Shown here one piece after another: positions 43,574 through 52,064 of a stretch of 64,000 nt of DNA. The stretch is from positions 1,178,001 through 1,242,000 of the forward strand of contig NZ_SGWZ01000001.1 in NCBI RefSeq assembly GCF_004216755.1, written 5' to 3'. This DNA comes from Kerstersia gyiorum. Lineage in GTDB: Bacteria > Pseudomonadota > Gammaproteobacteria > Burkholderiales > Burkholderiaceae_B. A model generated the notes under the pieces. The model was given only the letters and a program-made list of their open reading frames with translations, ran no database searches and was not told the DNA's origin. The stretch's first letter is position 1. The number at the start of each line of letters is the position of its first letter. Made by a program: the position numbers and the translations under genes.

Positions 43574-43716
43574 ATGACTCTCCTTTTTTGTTATGCACGG
43601 CACATGCCGTGCGGGTTGCCATCGTTTATAGCCTCGTTTCGAATGATAAGGAACGATGAAAAATGGCTTTTCTTATCAAGATATTTAATATACGACCTGA
43701 GTATGGCACAGAAGTT

Positions 43717-44178
43717 TCAATCCTGGCCGTGCGTTGGCGCCGGAATATGCAACGGAATCGTTACAGGGCCGTCATTGATCAGTTCGACCGCCATGTCTGC
43801 GCCGAACGCCCCAGTAGCCACTTCCGGGTGCAGCCGGCGCGCGGCGCCGACAAAATAATCGTAGAGCTCTCGCCCCAGGGCGGGGGGCGCGGTTTGCGTG
43901 AAACTGGGACGGTTGCCGCGCCGGGTATCGGCAGCCAGTGTGAATTGGCTGACGATCAGCAGGCCGCCGCGAACATCCTGCACACTGAGATTCATTTTTC
44001 CTGCGTCGTCACTGAAAATTCTCAGTTTCAGAATTTTTCCAAGCAAGGCATCGGCCTGTTCCGCACCGTCTCCGATTTCGGCGCATAACAGTATCAGCAG
44101 GCCGGCGCCGATGGCACCATGGACCTGGCCGCCGATACGTACTTCGGCACGGGTGACGCGCTGAATCAATGCCTGCAT
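43717..44178 (-). CDS. dtd: D-aminoacyl-tRNA deacylase
   Basis: Removes D-amino acids and glycine mischarged on tRNA. 153 residues beginning MQALIQRVTRAEV. The active-site motif S-Q-F-T-L is present (LLIVSQFTLAADTRRGNRPS), and the cross-subunit Gly-cisPro is in NDGPVTIPLHI. AAGGA precedes ATG 44178. It lies 26 bp after the periplasmic DUF3617-like gene. Confidence 0.96.
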   Translation of the reverse strand: MQALIQRVTRAEVRIGGQVHGAIGAGLLILLCAEIGDGAEQADALLGKILKLRIFSDDAGKMNLSVQDVRGGLLIVSQFTLAADTRRGNRPSFTQTAPPALGRELYDYFVGAARRLHPEVATGAFGADMAVELINDGPVTIPLHIPAPTHGQD

Positions 44179-44204
44179 TCCTTGTTCTCCCTGAAATGGC
44201 GGAA

Positions 44205-44684
44205 TTATTGTTGTGGGCAAGCGCCCAGGCGTTGTGCCTGATGCCGGAAGCTCAGGTTGCCGCTGCCGGTCAGGAAATTGGGTGCGGTAGCCACGACCTG
44301 GATTTCATTTTTTCCTAGCCGTTGTACCAGATAGCTGATTTGCATGGCGGGCACGGCAATGCCCGGCATGATCTGCATGGCAGGGCACTGGCTGCTCAAT
44401 TCGGCCCGCTCCGCCGTATCGCTTTGTACCTGTATGGCGCATTGCGGCGCATTTTTCTGGATTTCCTGCATGGCGCGTTCCAGCGAGCGGGCAATGTCAA
44501 CGCAGCGGCGCTGGTCCTGGTCAGGAATGACGGGCTGGCGTGGCTGAGTGGTCATGGTCCAATGCCACAAGCCGTTTTCCAGTCCCTGGAAAGCCTGGAG
44601 ATCGGCAAATGGATATTGGGCGGCTTGCCCCTGGCTGCTCAGGACAGCCAGGGAAGCAGCGACGGCGAATTGGGAGAGTTTCAT
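44205..44684 (-). CDS. Periplasmic protein, DUF3617-like (tentative)
   Basis: 159 residues. A Sec signal peptide (MKLSQFAVAASLAVLSSQGQA) precedes a small domain with GLENGLWHWTMTTQP, a Cys in RRCVD, a second in NAPQCAIQV, a third in LSSQCPAM and a fourth in GACPQQ at the C-terminus, suggesting disulfides. The GLW-x-T opening and Cys spacing recall DUF3617, but the match is weak. It is upstream of dtd in the same direction; function unknown. Confidence 0.6.
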   Translation of the reverse strand: MKLSQFAVAASLAVLSSQGQAAQYPFADLQAFQGLENGLWHWTMTTQPRQPVIPDQDQRRCVDIARSLERAMQEIQKNAPQCAIQVQSDTAERAELSSQCPAMQIMPGIAVPAMQISYLVQRLGKNEIQVVATAPNFLTGSGNLSFRHQAQRLGACPQQ

Positions 44685-45009
44685 GAGGCTCCTGACTGAA
44701 ATAGGAAAAATCGTGGTGATTGGAGGGGCGTGTTCGCCTTGTTACACCGGCGCCTTGCCGCACGCCGTACGTGATCTGGAACACGCATTGTGTCCGGTAA
44801 GGATGCGAGGCATGCCATTTTTCGGGCGGCTGGTCAGTGGCTTAGTGTGCCGGCGCAGGCCCTGGTTCCCTGGCGCGTGCCGGATGTGCGCTTCATCAGG
44901 GCGAGGGTTTCCGGGGTTGGCGCATCGTGCAGCATGCTGAAAATAATGCGACATGCGACTGTAGTATTTGCCAAAACCAAAAAACGTGCTATAGTTCTGT
45001 TTCTGCGGT
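44685..45009. other. Intergenic region upstream of tRNA-His
   Basis: 325 bp between the divergent DUF3617-like gene and the tRNA gene. It holds the tRNA promoter in its last 40 bp; nothing else was recognised. No integrase or duplicated tRNA end was seen on either side. Confidence 0.5.
44968..44995 (+). promoter_or_regulatory. Promoter of tRNA-His
   Basis: TTGCCA (44968-44973), 16-base A-rich spacer, TATAGT (44990-44995), ending 15 bp before the tRNA. Confidence 0.75.
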
Positions 45010-45010
45010 G

Positions 45011-45086
45011 GTGGCCGTAGCTCAGTTGGTAGAGTCCCGGATTGTGATTCCGGTTGTCGTGGGTTCGAGCCCCATCGGCCACCCCA
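45011..45086 (+). tRNA. tRNA-His (anticodon GTG)
   Basis: Cloverleaf by eye: acceptor GTGGCCG/CGGCCAC, D-arm with AGCTCAGTTGGTAGAG, anticodon loop ATTGTGATT, T-arm GGGTTCGAGCCC, discriminator C and encoded CCA (45084-45086). A G precedes position 1 at 45010, giving the G-1:C73 pair that identifies tRNA-His. The identity is clear without a search. Confidence 0.98.
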
Positions 45087-45093
45087 GATTTCC

Positions 45094-45122
45094 AAGCCCT
45101 TGCATAGTCAAGGGCTTTTTTG
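45094..45122 (+). terminator. Terminator of tRNA-His
   Basis: AAGCCCTTG/CAAGGGCTT (45094-45102, 45109-45117), loop CATAGT, then T-run to 45121. Confidence 0.9.
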
Positions 45123-45415
45123 CGTTATTTTCCCATATCTATCCGGCCATTCGGCCCAGGCTTGTTGCCTAATTCTTTCATTTCCCAGTCAAGGTTTCAT
45201 TGAATTGTCGGCTGCGCTAATTGTTTGGCGGTCGTCGGCAGTTCGCAATGGCCATTCTTGTCATATGACATGTTTTATGTCTGGGAATGAATCTCATCTC
45301 GCTTTACGCTGCAACATCGCCCCCCGATTATTCTCAGCCTGACTTCCGGAGGGTTCTATTCTGGACGTCTTTCGACTATCTATGCAGGCCATTTTTTCAT
45401 ATTTGGCAAGTGTTG

Positions 45416-45463
45416 AGAGACAACAGATAGCGCTGATTGTTTCGGATGCTTTCGATTGTCTCT
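45416..45463. repeat. Inverted repeat upstream of hns-like gene
   Basis: Perfect 8-bp arms AGAGACAA and TTGTCTCT separated by 32 bases, about 110 bp upstream of the start codon. It could be a long-loop hairpin or two sites for a dimeric regulator. Confidence 0.5.
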
Positions 45464-45523
45464 GTTTGAATAAGGACTGTCTGGTTTTGGGTGGAATTGC
45501 GTACCAAGCTTAGTAGTTGTTTA

Positions 45524-45532
45524 TGCTAGAAT
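45524..45532 (+). promoter_or_regulatory. Extended -10 promoter of hns-like gene
   Basis: TGC-TAGAAT (45524-45532) gives an extended -10 element about 38 bp before ATG 45570. No good -35 at the right distance. The gene has no Shine-Dalgarno, and its leader is short and AT-rich. Confidence 0.5.
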
Positions 45533-45569
45533 AAAATCCTCGTTAACTTACGTGTTGATTAATACATAT

Positions 45570-45890
45570 ATGGCTACCTATCTCGAACTCAAAGCACAGG
45601 CAGAGAAACTGCTCGAGGAGGCCGAGCATCTGCGTCGGCAGGAGATCGCTGTCGTGATTAACGATATCAAGGCCAAGATTGCTGAATATGGCCTGAGCGC
45701 CGCTGATCTTGGTTTTGCCAATGTCGCTTCCGCCCGCAAGGCAACTGCTGGTCGCAAAGCCGAACAAACGGCTTCTGTGGTGCGCTATCGCGGACCGAAC
45801 GGTGAACCCTGGTCCGGTATGGGCCGCCAGCCCCAATGGTTGAAAAATGCACTGGCTGAAGGCAAGAACAAGGAAGATTTCCGGGTGTAA
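45570..45890 (+). CDS. H-NS-family nucleoid protein (BpH3-like)
   Basis: 106 residues. The N-terminal oligomerisation coiled coil (YLELKAQAEKLLEEAEHLRR) is joined by an Ala/Lys linker to the C-terminal DNA-binding motif YRGPNGEPWSGMGRQPQWL, the beta/gamma form of the H-NS core (W-S-G-x-G-R-x-P). The length and sequence fit Bordetella BpH3. ATG 45570 is chosen; GTG 45552 would add six residues. The protein silences AT-rich DNA. A strong terminator follows. Confidence 0.95.
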   Translation: MATYLELKAQAEKLLEEAEHLRRQEIAVVINDIKAKIAEYGLSAADLGFANVASARKATAGRKAEQTASVVRYRGPNGEPWSGMGRQPQWLKNALAEGKNKEDFRV

Positions 45891-45968
45891 GGAATTTGCT
45901 TTCTTTAGCAATCCTTCCCGCCCGCTGCATCACAGTCCAGGCAATGGCAGGTTTTATCACTGCCCTGG

Positions 45969-46000
45969 AAAGCCCCTCTTCGTAGAGGGGCTTTTTCTTT
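45969..46000 (+). terminator. Terminator of the hns-like gene
   Basis: 11-bp stem AAAGCCCCTCT/AGAGGGGCTTT (45969-45979, 45984-45994), tetraloop TCGT, then TTCTTTTC. Confidence 0.93.
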
Positions 46001-46320
46001 TCTGGCGTTTTGCGTAGAAGGGTGTTCAGAGTTTCTTGACTGTTCTTGAGGCAATGTAGGTGGATTCTCCATTTTTGGTATTTCCGAATCTTTGAATATG
46101 GGAATTTTCTTGAATTTATTGCACTGCAATGACGCAGGGTTTGTCGCAAAAGGTGACTAGGTATTCATAAATGATGAGCAAATGAATAGACCCTGAAAAA
46201 ACCTGCAATAAACGTCTTTGAGGTGCTTGATAGGTGCTGTTTGAAGCACGCTGCGTTGCATCTCGTGTACAGAGTTGTGGTAGATTGGAAGAACTATTTA
46301 ATGGCTCAGTATTCAGGAAT
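46001..46320. other. AT-rich intergenic region upstream of the YciO-like gene
   Basis: 320 bp continuing the AT-rich pocket around the hns-like gene. A small inverted repeat GTGCTT/AAGCAC occurs at 46223-46228 and 46244-46249. No gene or clear promoter could be fixed. Confidence 0.45.
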
Positions 46321-46950
46321 ATGGCACAAATTTTTTCTGTTCATCCCCAGAATCCCCAGCCCCGCCTGATTGCCCAGGCTGCCGATTTACTGCGTAATGG
46401 CGGTTTGCTGGCAATCCCGACGGATTCCGGTTATGCCGTCGTGGCGCGCCTCGACGATAAATCCGCAGCCGATGATTTACGGCGCCTGCGCGGTTTGACC
46501 GACAAACATCATCTGACATTGCTGTGCCGTGATCTTGCGGAAATCGGGCATCTGGCCAAAGTCGATAATTCACAGTATCGACTGCTGAAGGCCGCCACGC
46601 CGGGTCCCTGGACTTTCATTCTGGAAGCCAGCCGCGAAGTGCCTCGGCGCGTGTCCCATCCTTCGCGCAAGACCATCGGCATACGCGTGCCGTCGCATAC
46701 GGCAGCGCTGGCGCTGCTGGAAAGTGCGCAGACGCCGCTGATTTCCGCCTCGTTGATTCCCCAGGGCGAGACCGATGCACTGACCGAAGCGGAAGAAATA
46801 GAAGCGCGCTATTCCCACCAGCTGGCCGGCATCATCGACGCCGGTGTCTGCCCAAGTTTGCCGACTACGGTAATAGATATGTCGGGGGCGACGCCGGTGA
46901 TCGAACGCCTGGGGCAGGGGGATCCGGCAACATTGGGTCTTGCCGTCTGA
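46321..46950 (+). CDS. YciO/YrdC/Sua5-family protein (threonylcarbamoyl-AMP synthase-like)
   Basis: 209 residues. The family fold shows the start RLIAQAADLLRNGGLLAIPT followed by DSGYAVVARLDDKSA, RRLRGLTDKHHLTLLCRDL with the substrate-binding basic residues, TPGPWTFILEAS, IGIRVPSH and a C-terminal TTVIDMSG. It matches the YciO branch, whose role in the t6A tRNA modification is weaker or different from TsaC. AGGAAT precedes ATG 46321. Confidence 0.88.
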   Translation: MAQIFSVHPQNPQPRLIAQAADLLRNGGLLAIPTDSGYAVVARLDDKSAADDLRRLRGLTDKHHLTLLCRDLAEIGHLAKVDNSQYRLLKAATPGPWTFILEASREVPRRVSHPSRKTIGIRVPSHTAALALLESAQTPLISASLIPQGETDALTEAEEIEARYSHQLAGIIDAGVCPSLPTTVIDMSGATPVIERLGQGDPATLGLAV

Positions 46951-46976
46951 TTGCCAATTTTCTATGCTGCGTTCCT

Positions 46977-47026
46977 GCGCGCCAGTCCCTGATGGGCTGG
47001 CGCGCGCCGGTTTGCGCTCTTTTTTG
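46977..47026 (+). terminator. Terminator after the YciO-like gene
   Basis: 9-bp perfect stem GCGCGCCAG/CTGGCGCGC (46977-46985, 46997-47005) with an 11-base loop, with a T6 run some 15 bases later. Confidence 0.6.
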
Positions 47027-47108
47027 AAATTGCCCGGCCGGCATCCGTTAAACTCAGTAGTTTGATACGTTACCGTGGCCCATGCCGGGCACGGCTGGAG
47101 CTTTCAAA

Positions 47109-48014
47109 ATGGCAGAGAACGCGACTGCATCCCAGAACCCGGTCTTCCGCGGTAGTCTGGTCGCGCTGGTGACGCCCATGCATGCCGACGGCAGCCTGGA
47201 TTACGAGACATACCGCGCTTTGATTGATTGGCATATCGCCGAGGGCACCAATGCTCTCGTGGTTGTCGGGACGTCGGGCGAATCCCCGACCGTGAATGTG
47301 GACGAGCACGCGGAATTGATCCGCGTGGCGGTGGCCCATGCCGCCGGACGCATCCCCGTTATCGCGGGTGTTGGCGCCAACTCCACCCGCGAAGCCATTG
47401 AACTGGCCAAGCATGCCAAGGCCGTCGGTGCGGATGCCGGCCTGTCCGTTGTGCCTTATTACAACCGTCCTTCCCAGGAAGGTCTGTATCAGCATTTCCG
47501 CTCCATCGCCGAAACCGTCGATCTGCCTACCGTTCTCTATAACGTGCCTGGTCGCACGGTTGCCGACCTGAGTCACGATACCGTCCTGCGTCTGGCGCAG
47601 GTACCCGGCATCATCGGTATCAAGGACGCCACCGGCGATATCGGCCGTGGCGCGTTGCTGCTCAACGAGGTGCCGGCAGGCTTCCAGGTATTCAGCGGTG
47701 ACGATGCCACGGCCGCCGCCCTGATCCTGCTGGGGGCATCCGGCAACATTTCCGTCACGGCCAATGTGGCGCCGCGCGCCATGAGCGAACTGTGTGCTGC
47801 CGCGCTGGCCGGAGATATTGCTCGGGTTCGTGAACTAAATGGACGTCTGGGGCGTCTGAACAAGGCATTGTTCGTAGAAGGAAACCCCATCCCCGTCAAG
47901 TGGGCCATGGCCGAACGTGGTCTGATCCCGCCTGGCTATCGTCTGCCGCTGGTTACCCTGTCGCCGGAGTATCACTCCACGGTGCGGGACGCCATGCAAC
48001 GAGCGGGCCTGTAA
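47109..48014 (+). CDS. dapA: 4-hydroxy-tetrahydrodipicolinate synthase
   Basis: Condenses pyruvate with aspartate semialdehyde in lysine/DAP synthesis. 301 residues. VGTSGES (53-59), catalytic Tyr144 in YNVPGRT, Schiff-base Lys172 in GIKDATGD. GGAG lies 8 bases before ATG 47109. The bamC gene follows after 19 bp, the same dapA-bamC pairing as in E. coli. Confidence 0.96.
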   Translation: MAENATASQNPVFRGSLVALVTPMHADGSLDYETYRALIDWHIAEGTNALVVVGTSGESPTVNVDEHAELIRVAVAHAAGRIPVIAGVGANSTREAIELAKHAKAVGADAGLSVVPYYNRPSQEGLYQHFRSIAETVDLPTVLYNVPGRTVADLSHDTVLRLAQVPGIIGIKDATGDIGRGALLLNEVPAGFQVFSGDDATAAALILLGASGNISVTANVAPRAMSELCAAALAGDIARVRELNGRLGRLNKALFVEGNPIPVKWAMAERGLIPPGYRLPLVTLSPEYHSTVRDAMQRAGL

Positions 48015-48033
48015 TTGAATGAAGAGGTTGCGA

Positions 48034-49185
48034 ATGAATAAAGGCCGATTGGCCGTCCCGGCATTGACCCTCGTCGTCCTGCTGGCAGGTTGCAGCAGTG
48101 TCAATGAATTGCTGGGCAACGAAGAGTCCATCGACTACAAGGGGGCTGGCGCCAACCGGACCAAGCCCCTCAGTATTCCTCCCGACCTGACCCAGGCGGC
48201 GAGCGATCCGCGTTATCAGATGCCGGCTTCCGGCTCCACGACGTTTACCGAATTCCAGCAGCAAGGTGCTGAGGCGGCGGCACAGGCCAAGCCTGTGGGC
48301 CCCAACGTGCTGCCGGAGTTTCCCGGCTTGCGCATCGTGCGCGATGGCGACCGCCGCTGGCTTGAGGCCGATGCGCCTCCCAGCGAGCTCTATCCGCGCA
48401 TTGTGACCTTCTGGGAAGAGCAGGGCTTCCCTATCGCCAGCAACAACCCAACCGTCGGCATCATCCAGACGGGCTGGGCGGAAAACCGTGCGAAGATTCC
48501 GGAAAGCGGTCTGCGTAATCTGTTGGGCCGCATCATCGACCAGGCCTGGGACAGCGGCGAGCGCGAGCGCTTCCGTACCCGTCTGGAGCGCGTGGATGGC
48601 CGTACGGAAATCTTCATCAGTCACGACCACATGTTCGAGCGCCGCATGAACTACGATGACTCCCGCATCACCTGGGAGGTCGGTCCGGAGTCGCCCGAAC
48701 TGAATGCCGCCATGTTGTCGCGCATGATGGTCTATCTGGGGGGCGGCGACGAAGAAGCCGTCAAGAAGGCAGAGCAGGCCAAGGCCGAGCAGGCAGTCGT
48801 CGACCGTACCGGAGAGATTCAGCCGGCAGCCGTGTCGCTGACCAGCGGCGCAGACGTGCTGGAAGTGCCCGAGCCCTTCGATCGCGCATGGCGCCGTGTG
48901 GGCATGGGGCTGGATTCTGCCGGTTTCACGGTAGATGACCGCGATCGCGCAGCGGGCGAGTACTTCGTGCGCTATGCCGACATCGACAGCGGCATGAAGA
49001 ACGAATCGGCCAATTTCTTCACGCGCCTGTTCCGCACTTCTCCCGATCTCGACGTGCAGGTTTATCGCCTGCGCCTGCAGCAGGTCGGCGACCTGACCCA
49101 GGTCTACGTTGTGGACGACAAGGGCGAAAAGGTGTCCGATGGCGCTGCCCGGCGTCTGCTGACGGTGCTCAAGGATAAGCTCTGA
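48034..49185 (+). CDS. bamC: Outer-membrane assembly lipoprotein BamC
   Basis: Accessory lipoprotein of the BAM complex. About 383 residues from ATG 48034 (AGAGG six bases upstream); ATG 48019 is an alternative. Signal peptide with lipobox LLAGC (Cys 20). The unstructured segment after it has KPLSIPPDLTQ, the BamD-binding region. Two helix-grip domains follow, the first with RWLEADAPPSELYPRIVTFW, the second with FDRAWRRVGMGLDSAGF and YFVRYAD. A terminator lies just after. Confidence 0.94.
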   Translation: MNKGRLAVPALTLVVLLAGCSSVNELLGNEESIDYKGAGANRTKPLSIPPDLTQAASDPRYQMPASGSTTFTEFQQQGAEAAAQAKPVGPNVLPEFPGLRIVRDGDRRWLEADAPPSELYPRIVTFWEEQGFPIASNNPTVGIIQTGWAENRAKIPESGLRNLLGRIIDQAWDSGERERFRTRLERVDGRTEIFISHDHMFERRMNYDDSRITWEVGPESPELNAAMLSRMMVYLGGGDEEAVKKAEQAKAEQAVVDRTGEIQPAAVSLTSGADVLEVPEPFDRAWRRVGMGLDSAGFTVDDRDRAAGEYFVRYADIDSGMKNESANFFTRLFRTSPDLDVQVYRLRLQQVGDLTQVYVVDDKGEKVSDGAARRLLTVLKDKL

Positions 49186-49217
49186 TCCTGAACGCCAGGG
49201 CCGTCAGGCCTTGAAAG

Positions 49218-49257
49218 AACGCCGCCTTGCCTTGCCGGCAAGTGCGGCGTTTCTGTT
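49218..49257 (+). terminator. Terminator of dapA-bamC
   Basis: AACGCCGC/GCGGCGTT (49218-49225, 49244-49251) with an inner CTTGCC/GGCAAG stem, followed by TCTGTT. Confidence 0.75.
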
Positions 49258-49389
49258 GGTTCTGCCCGGGTCTGGCATGGGCACGGGGAGGTCGCTTCAG
49301 GGTTGCCCCGTAGCAGGGCGAATGAAGAAACCCCGGCATCCATAGCAGATTACAATAAACAGTACCCCATCCATTGCGGAGCTTGTCTC

Positions 49390-49713
49390 ATGCGCTATTT
49401 CGTCTGGTTCCTTCGTGCGCTGGTTTTCATCGCGGTATTGATGTTCGCGTTGAAGAATACCGAGCCTGTTGCCGTGAAATTCTATGGCGATTACGTGGCT
49501 GACCAGGTGCCGCTGATTGTCGTGATGCTGGCCGTGTTCGTGCTTGGCACGCTGTTTGGCCTGTTGCTGATGGTGCCGGCTGTGCTGCGCAACCGCCGCG
49601 AGGCGGCCCGCCTGCGGCGCGAACTTGAAAAAGTGCGGGAAATCGTCGCTCGCGACCATGACCAGCAACCTGTCGTTGCGCCGGAAACCGTCGCACCGCT
49701 GTCGCCGTTGTAA
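49390..49713 (+). CDS. lapA: LapA-domain inner-membrane protein
   Basis: 107 residues with two transmembrane helices (FLRALVFIAVLMFALKNTEP and IVVMLAVFVLGTLFGLLLMV) and a cytoplasmic coiled-coil tail rich in Arg/Glu. This is LapA (YciS, DUF1049), partner of LapB in control of LpxC turnover and LPS synthesis. GGAG lies 8 bases before ATG 49390. It is followed 60 bp later by lapB. Confidence 0.9.
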   Translation: MRYFVWFLRALVFIAVLMFALKNTEPVAVKFYGDYVADQVPLIVVMLAVFVLGTLFGLLLMVPAVLRNRREAARLRRELEKVREIVARDHDQQPVVAPETVAPLSPL

Positions 49714-49773
49714 TTGCCCGGCCGCCGCGGCGGCCCGGCTTGTTGATATGTATTTTTCTGGCGGATTCTTCGC

Positions 49774-51018
49774 GTGAACTTCGAACCTTGGTGGCTCATT
49801 TTCGTGCCTGTCCTGTTTGGATTGGGCTGGGTGGCGGCGCGTGTGGATATCCGGCAAATGCTGCGCGAGACGCGCCAATTGCCGGATTCCTATTTTCGTG
49901 GGCTGAACTTCCTGCTCAACGAGCAGCCTGATCGCGCCATCGACGCATTTGTCGAAGTCGCCAAGCTCGATACTGAAACCATAGAGCTGCATTTCGCGCT
50001 GGGGAACCTGTTCCGCCGCCGTGGAGAGATCGAACGGGCGATCCGCGTGCACCAGAGCCTGCTGTCGCGGGCAGACCTGCCTGCGCCCCAGCGTGAGCAG
50101 GCCCTGTACGAACTGGCGCAGGATTTCCTGAAATCCGGCATGCTGGACCGAGCCGAAGAAGCCTTCCGGCAATTGCAGGATACGCGCTACGCCCAGCAGG
50201 CGCTGCAAGCCCTGATCCGTATCTATGAAGCTGGCCACGACTGGCCCAAGGCGATTGAAACCGTGCGCATGCTGCGTGCGATGACCAATGAACCGGTGCC
50301 CGAACTGGCACACTATTATTGTGAACTGGCACAAATGGCCTTGCAGGCCAAAACGCCGGATCTGCTGGGCGCCCAGGAAGCGCTGGATGCGGCGGAAGCC
50401 GCCTTGCAACGGCAGGGCGGGGAAGATGGCGCCGTGCAACGGGGGGCTGCTGCGGCCGTGCGTGTCGCCATGCTGCGCGCCCAGATTGCCGCGCGTCAGG
50501 ACGACGCCAAGGCGGAGCGCCTGCACCTGGAATCCGTATTGCGCGAGCATCCCGCGTATGCGGGTCTGGTGGCCGAGGCCCTGTTGCAGAACTATCGCGC
50601 CGCCGGGCAGGCAGCCGAGGGCTTGGCACAGTTGCAGGCGCAGTATGTCAGCCAGCCGTCTCTGGACCTGTTCAATATCGTATTTCGTGAATTGCGCGCC
50701 CAGCAGTCCGAAGGCACGGCATGGAGTTTTGCGCGCAGTGCATTGTCGCGCCGCCCATCTTTGCTGGGCCTGGACCGCCTGCTGGAAATCGAGCTGGCCG
50801 CGACCAAGGACGCGCCTGAGGGTTCCGTGGCCGCTGTCATCGGCGGCCAGCATGAAGACCTGGCGCTGCTGCGGACGTTGATCCACAAGCATACCCAGCG
50901 GCTGGATCGTTATGGTTGCACCGCCTGCGGTTTCCAGGCCCGTCGTTTCTATTGGCAGTGCCCGGGATGCAATGCCTGGGAGACATATCCGCCCAGGCGC
51001 CTGGAGGAGGCGCAATGA
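49774..51018 (+). CDS. lapB: LapB (YciM), LPS assembly/LpxC regulation protein
   Basis: 414 residues, GTG start. An N-terminal membrane anchor (WWLIFVPVLFGLGWVAARVD) precedes tandem TPR repeats (from about residue 40 to 350; first repeat YFRGLNFLLNEQPDRAIDAF) and a C-terminal rubredoxin-like zinc site CTACG and CPGC. LapB joins FtsH to degrade LpxC. Its stop overlaps the hldA start by 4 bp (ATGA), which couples LPS regulation to heptose synthesis. Confidence 0.95.
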   Translation: MNFEPWWLIFVPVLFGLGWVAARVDIRQMLRETRQLPDSYFRGLNFLLNEQPDRAIDAFVEVAKLDTETIELHFALGNLFRRRGEIERAIRVHQSLLSRADLPAPQREQALYELAQDFLKSGMLDRAEEAFRQLQDTRYAQQALQALIRIYEAGHDWPKAIETVRMLRAMTNEPVPELAHYYCELAQMALQAKTPDLLGAQEALDAAEAALQRQGGEDGAVQRGAAAAVRVAMLRAQIAARQDDAKAERLHLESVLREHPAYAGLVAEALLQNYRAAGQAAEGLAQLQAQYVSQPSLDLFNIVFRELRAQQSEGTAWSFARSALSRRPSLLGLDRLLEIELAATKDAPEGSVAAVIGGQHEDLALLRTLIHKHTQRLDRYGCTACGFQARRFYWQCPGCNAWETYPPRRLEEAQ

Positions 51019-51953
51019 ACGTTTTTCCTGTCGATGCCGTCAAGCGTGCGCGTATTCTGATCGTTGGCGATCTGATGCTGGACCGCTACTGGTTCGGCGA
51101 GGTCGAGCGTATCTCGCCGGAGGCGCCGGTACCCGTGGTGCGGGTGGCGCGGCGCGAGGACAGGCTGGGCGGTGCTGCCAACGTGGCGCGTAACGTTGCG
51201 GCGCTGGGCGCCCAGGCTTGCGTGGTGGGCGTGGTCGGTGAAGATGAACCCGGCAGGCGCATCGCAGGCCTGCTGGACGAGGCCGGGATTGCATCGGCGC
51301 TGGTTAGAACGCCGGACTGCCCGACCACGCTGAAGCTGCGCGTGCTGGGCAGGCAGCAGCAACTGCTGCGCATAGATTTCGAGGAAACCCTGGGCGTGTC
51401 GGTGTTGCGCGGGATTCGGGATCAGGTCGATACGCTGCTGGCCGGCTATGACGTGCTGGTACTGTCAGACTATGCCAAGGGGGCGCTGGCCGAGGTGGAA
51501 GTCCTGATCGAACGAGCCAGGGCTGCGGGCGTTCCCATCCTGGTGGACCCCAAGGGTGACGATTTTTCCCGCTATCGCGGCGCCGATCTGGTGACGCCGA
51601 ACCGCCAAGAATTGCAAGTGGTGGCTGGTGCCTGGCGTACCGAAGAAGACCTGACGCGGCGAGCGCAGGCGTTACGCCAGCAGCTGGGCCTGCGTGGCCT
51701 GATGCTGACGCGTTCGGAACAGGGCATGTCCCTGTATACGGATGAGGGCGAGGATCACGTGGCCGCCCAGGCGCACGAGGTCTTCGATGTCTCGGGTGCC
51801 GGGGATACCGTCCTCGCTACCCTGGCGGTCATGCGCGCTGCAGGCATGGACTGGCACCAGGCCATGCGTTGGGCCAACAAGGCTGGCGGCATTGTCGTGG
51901 GCAAGCTTGGGACGTCCATCGTGACTGCCGAGGAGATGGCGGCAGCTGTCTGA
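51015..51953 (+). CDS. hldA: D-glycero-beta-D-manno-heptose-7-phosphate kinase (HldE domain I)
   Basis: PfkB-family kinase of ADP-heptose synthesis for the LPS inner core. 312 residues. VGDLMLDRYWFGEVERISPE start motif, LGGAANVARNVAALG, VDPKGDDFSRY, and the anion-hole/catalytic DVSGAGDTVLATLAV. It is a stand-alone kinase (HldA/RfaE1 type): the cytidylyl/adenylyltransferase half of HldE is absent and should lie elsewhere. Coupled to lapB. Confidence 0.95.
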   Translation: MNVFPVDAVKRARILIVGDLMLDRYWFGEVERISPEAPVPVVRVARREDRLGGAANVARNVAALGAQACVVGVVGEDEPGRRIAGLLDEAGIASALVRTPDCPTTLKLRVLGRQQQLLRIDFEETLGVSVLRGIRDQVDTLLAGYDVLVLSDYAKGALAEVEVLIERARAAGVPILVDPKGDDFSRYRGADLVTPNRQELQVVAGAWRTEEDLTRRAQALRQQLGLRGLMLTRSEQGMSLYTDEGEDHVAAQAHEVFDVSGAGDTVLATLAVMRAAGMDWHQAMRWANKAGGIVVGKLGTSIVTAEEMAAAV

Positions 51954-51987
51954 TCCGGCTGCCAGCCAGGCGGCAGGCGCATGAGCA

Positions 51988-52024
51988 AAAGCGGCCGGCC
52001 AGCATATTGCTGGCCGGCCGCTTT
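51988..52024. terminator. Strong bidirectional terminator between hldA and ilvE
   Basis: 17-bp perfect stem: left arm AAAGCGGCCGGCCAGCA (51988-52004), loop TAT, right arm 52008-52024. Convergent genes lie on both sides. Confidence 0.92.
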
Positions 52025-52064
52025 ATTGCCGGCGGGGCCGACGAGGCAATGCGATAGCGCTGCC

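Larger units (their letters stand above)
45123..45569. other. AT-rich region upstream of the hns-like gene
   Basis: About 450 bp, visibly AT-richer than most of the window. It contains the inverted repeat AGAGACAA/TTGTCTCT (45416-45423, 45456-45463; 32 bases between) and the promoter at 45524-45532. No gene recognised. AT-richness suits H-NS binding and self-repression. Confidence 0.6.

Noticed and set aside
45011..45569. tRNA-His as an integration site of a genomic island
   Set aside because: No integrase, no repeated tRNA 3' end and only an AT-rich gap before the hns-like gene were found.
49297..51015. 572-codon minus-strand open frame
   Set aside because: Antisense to lapA and lapB, no recognisable domain.
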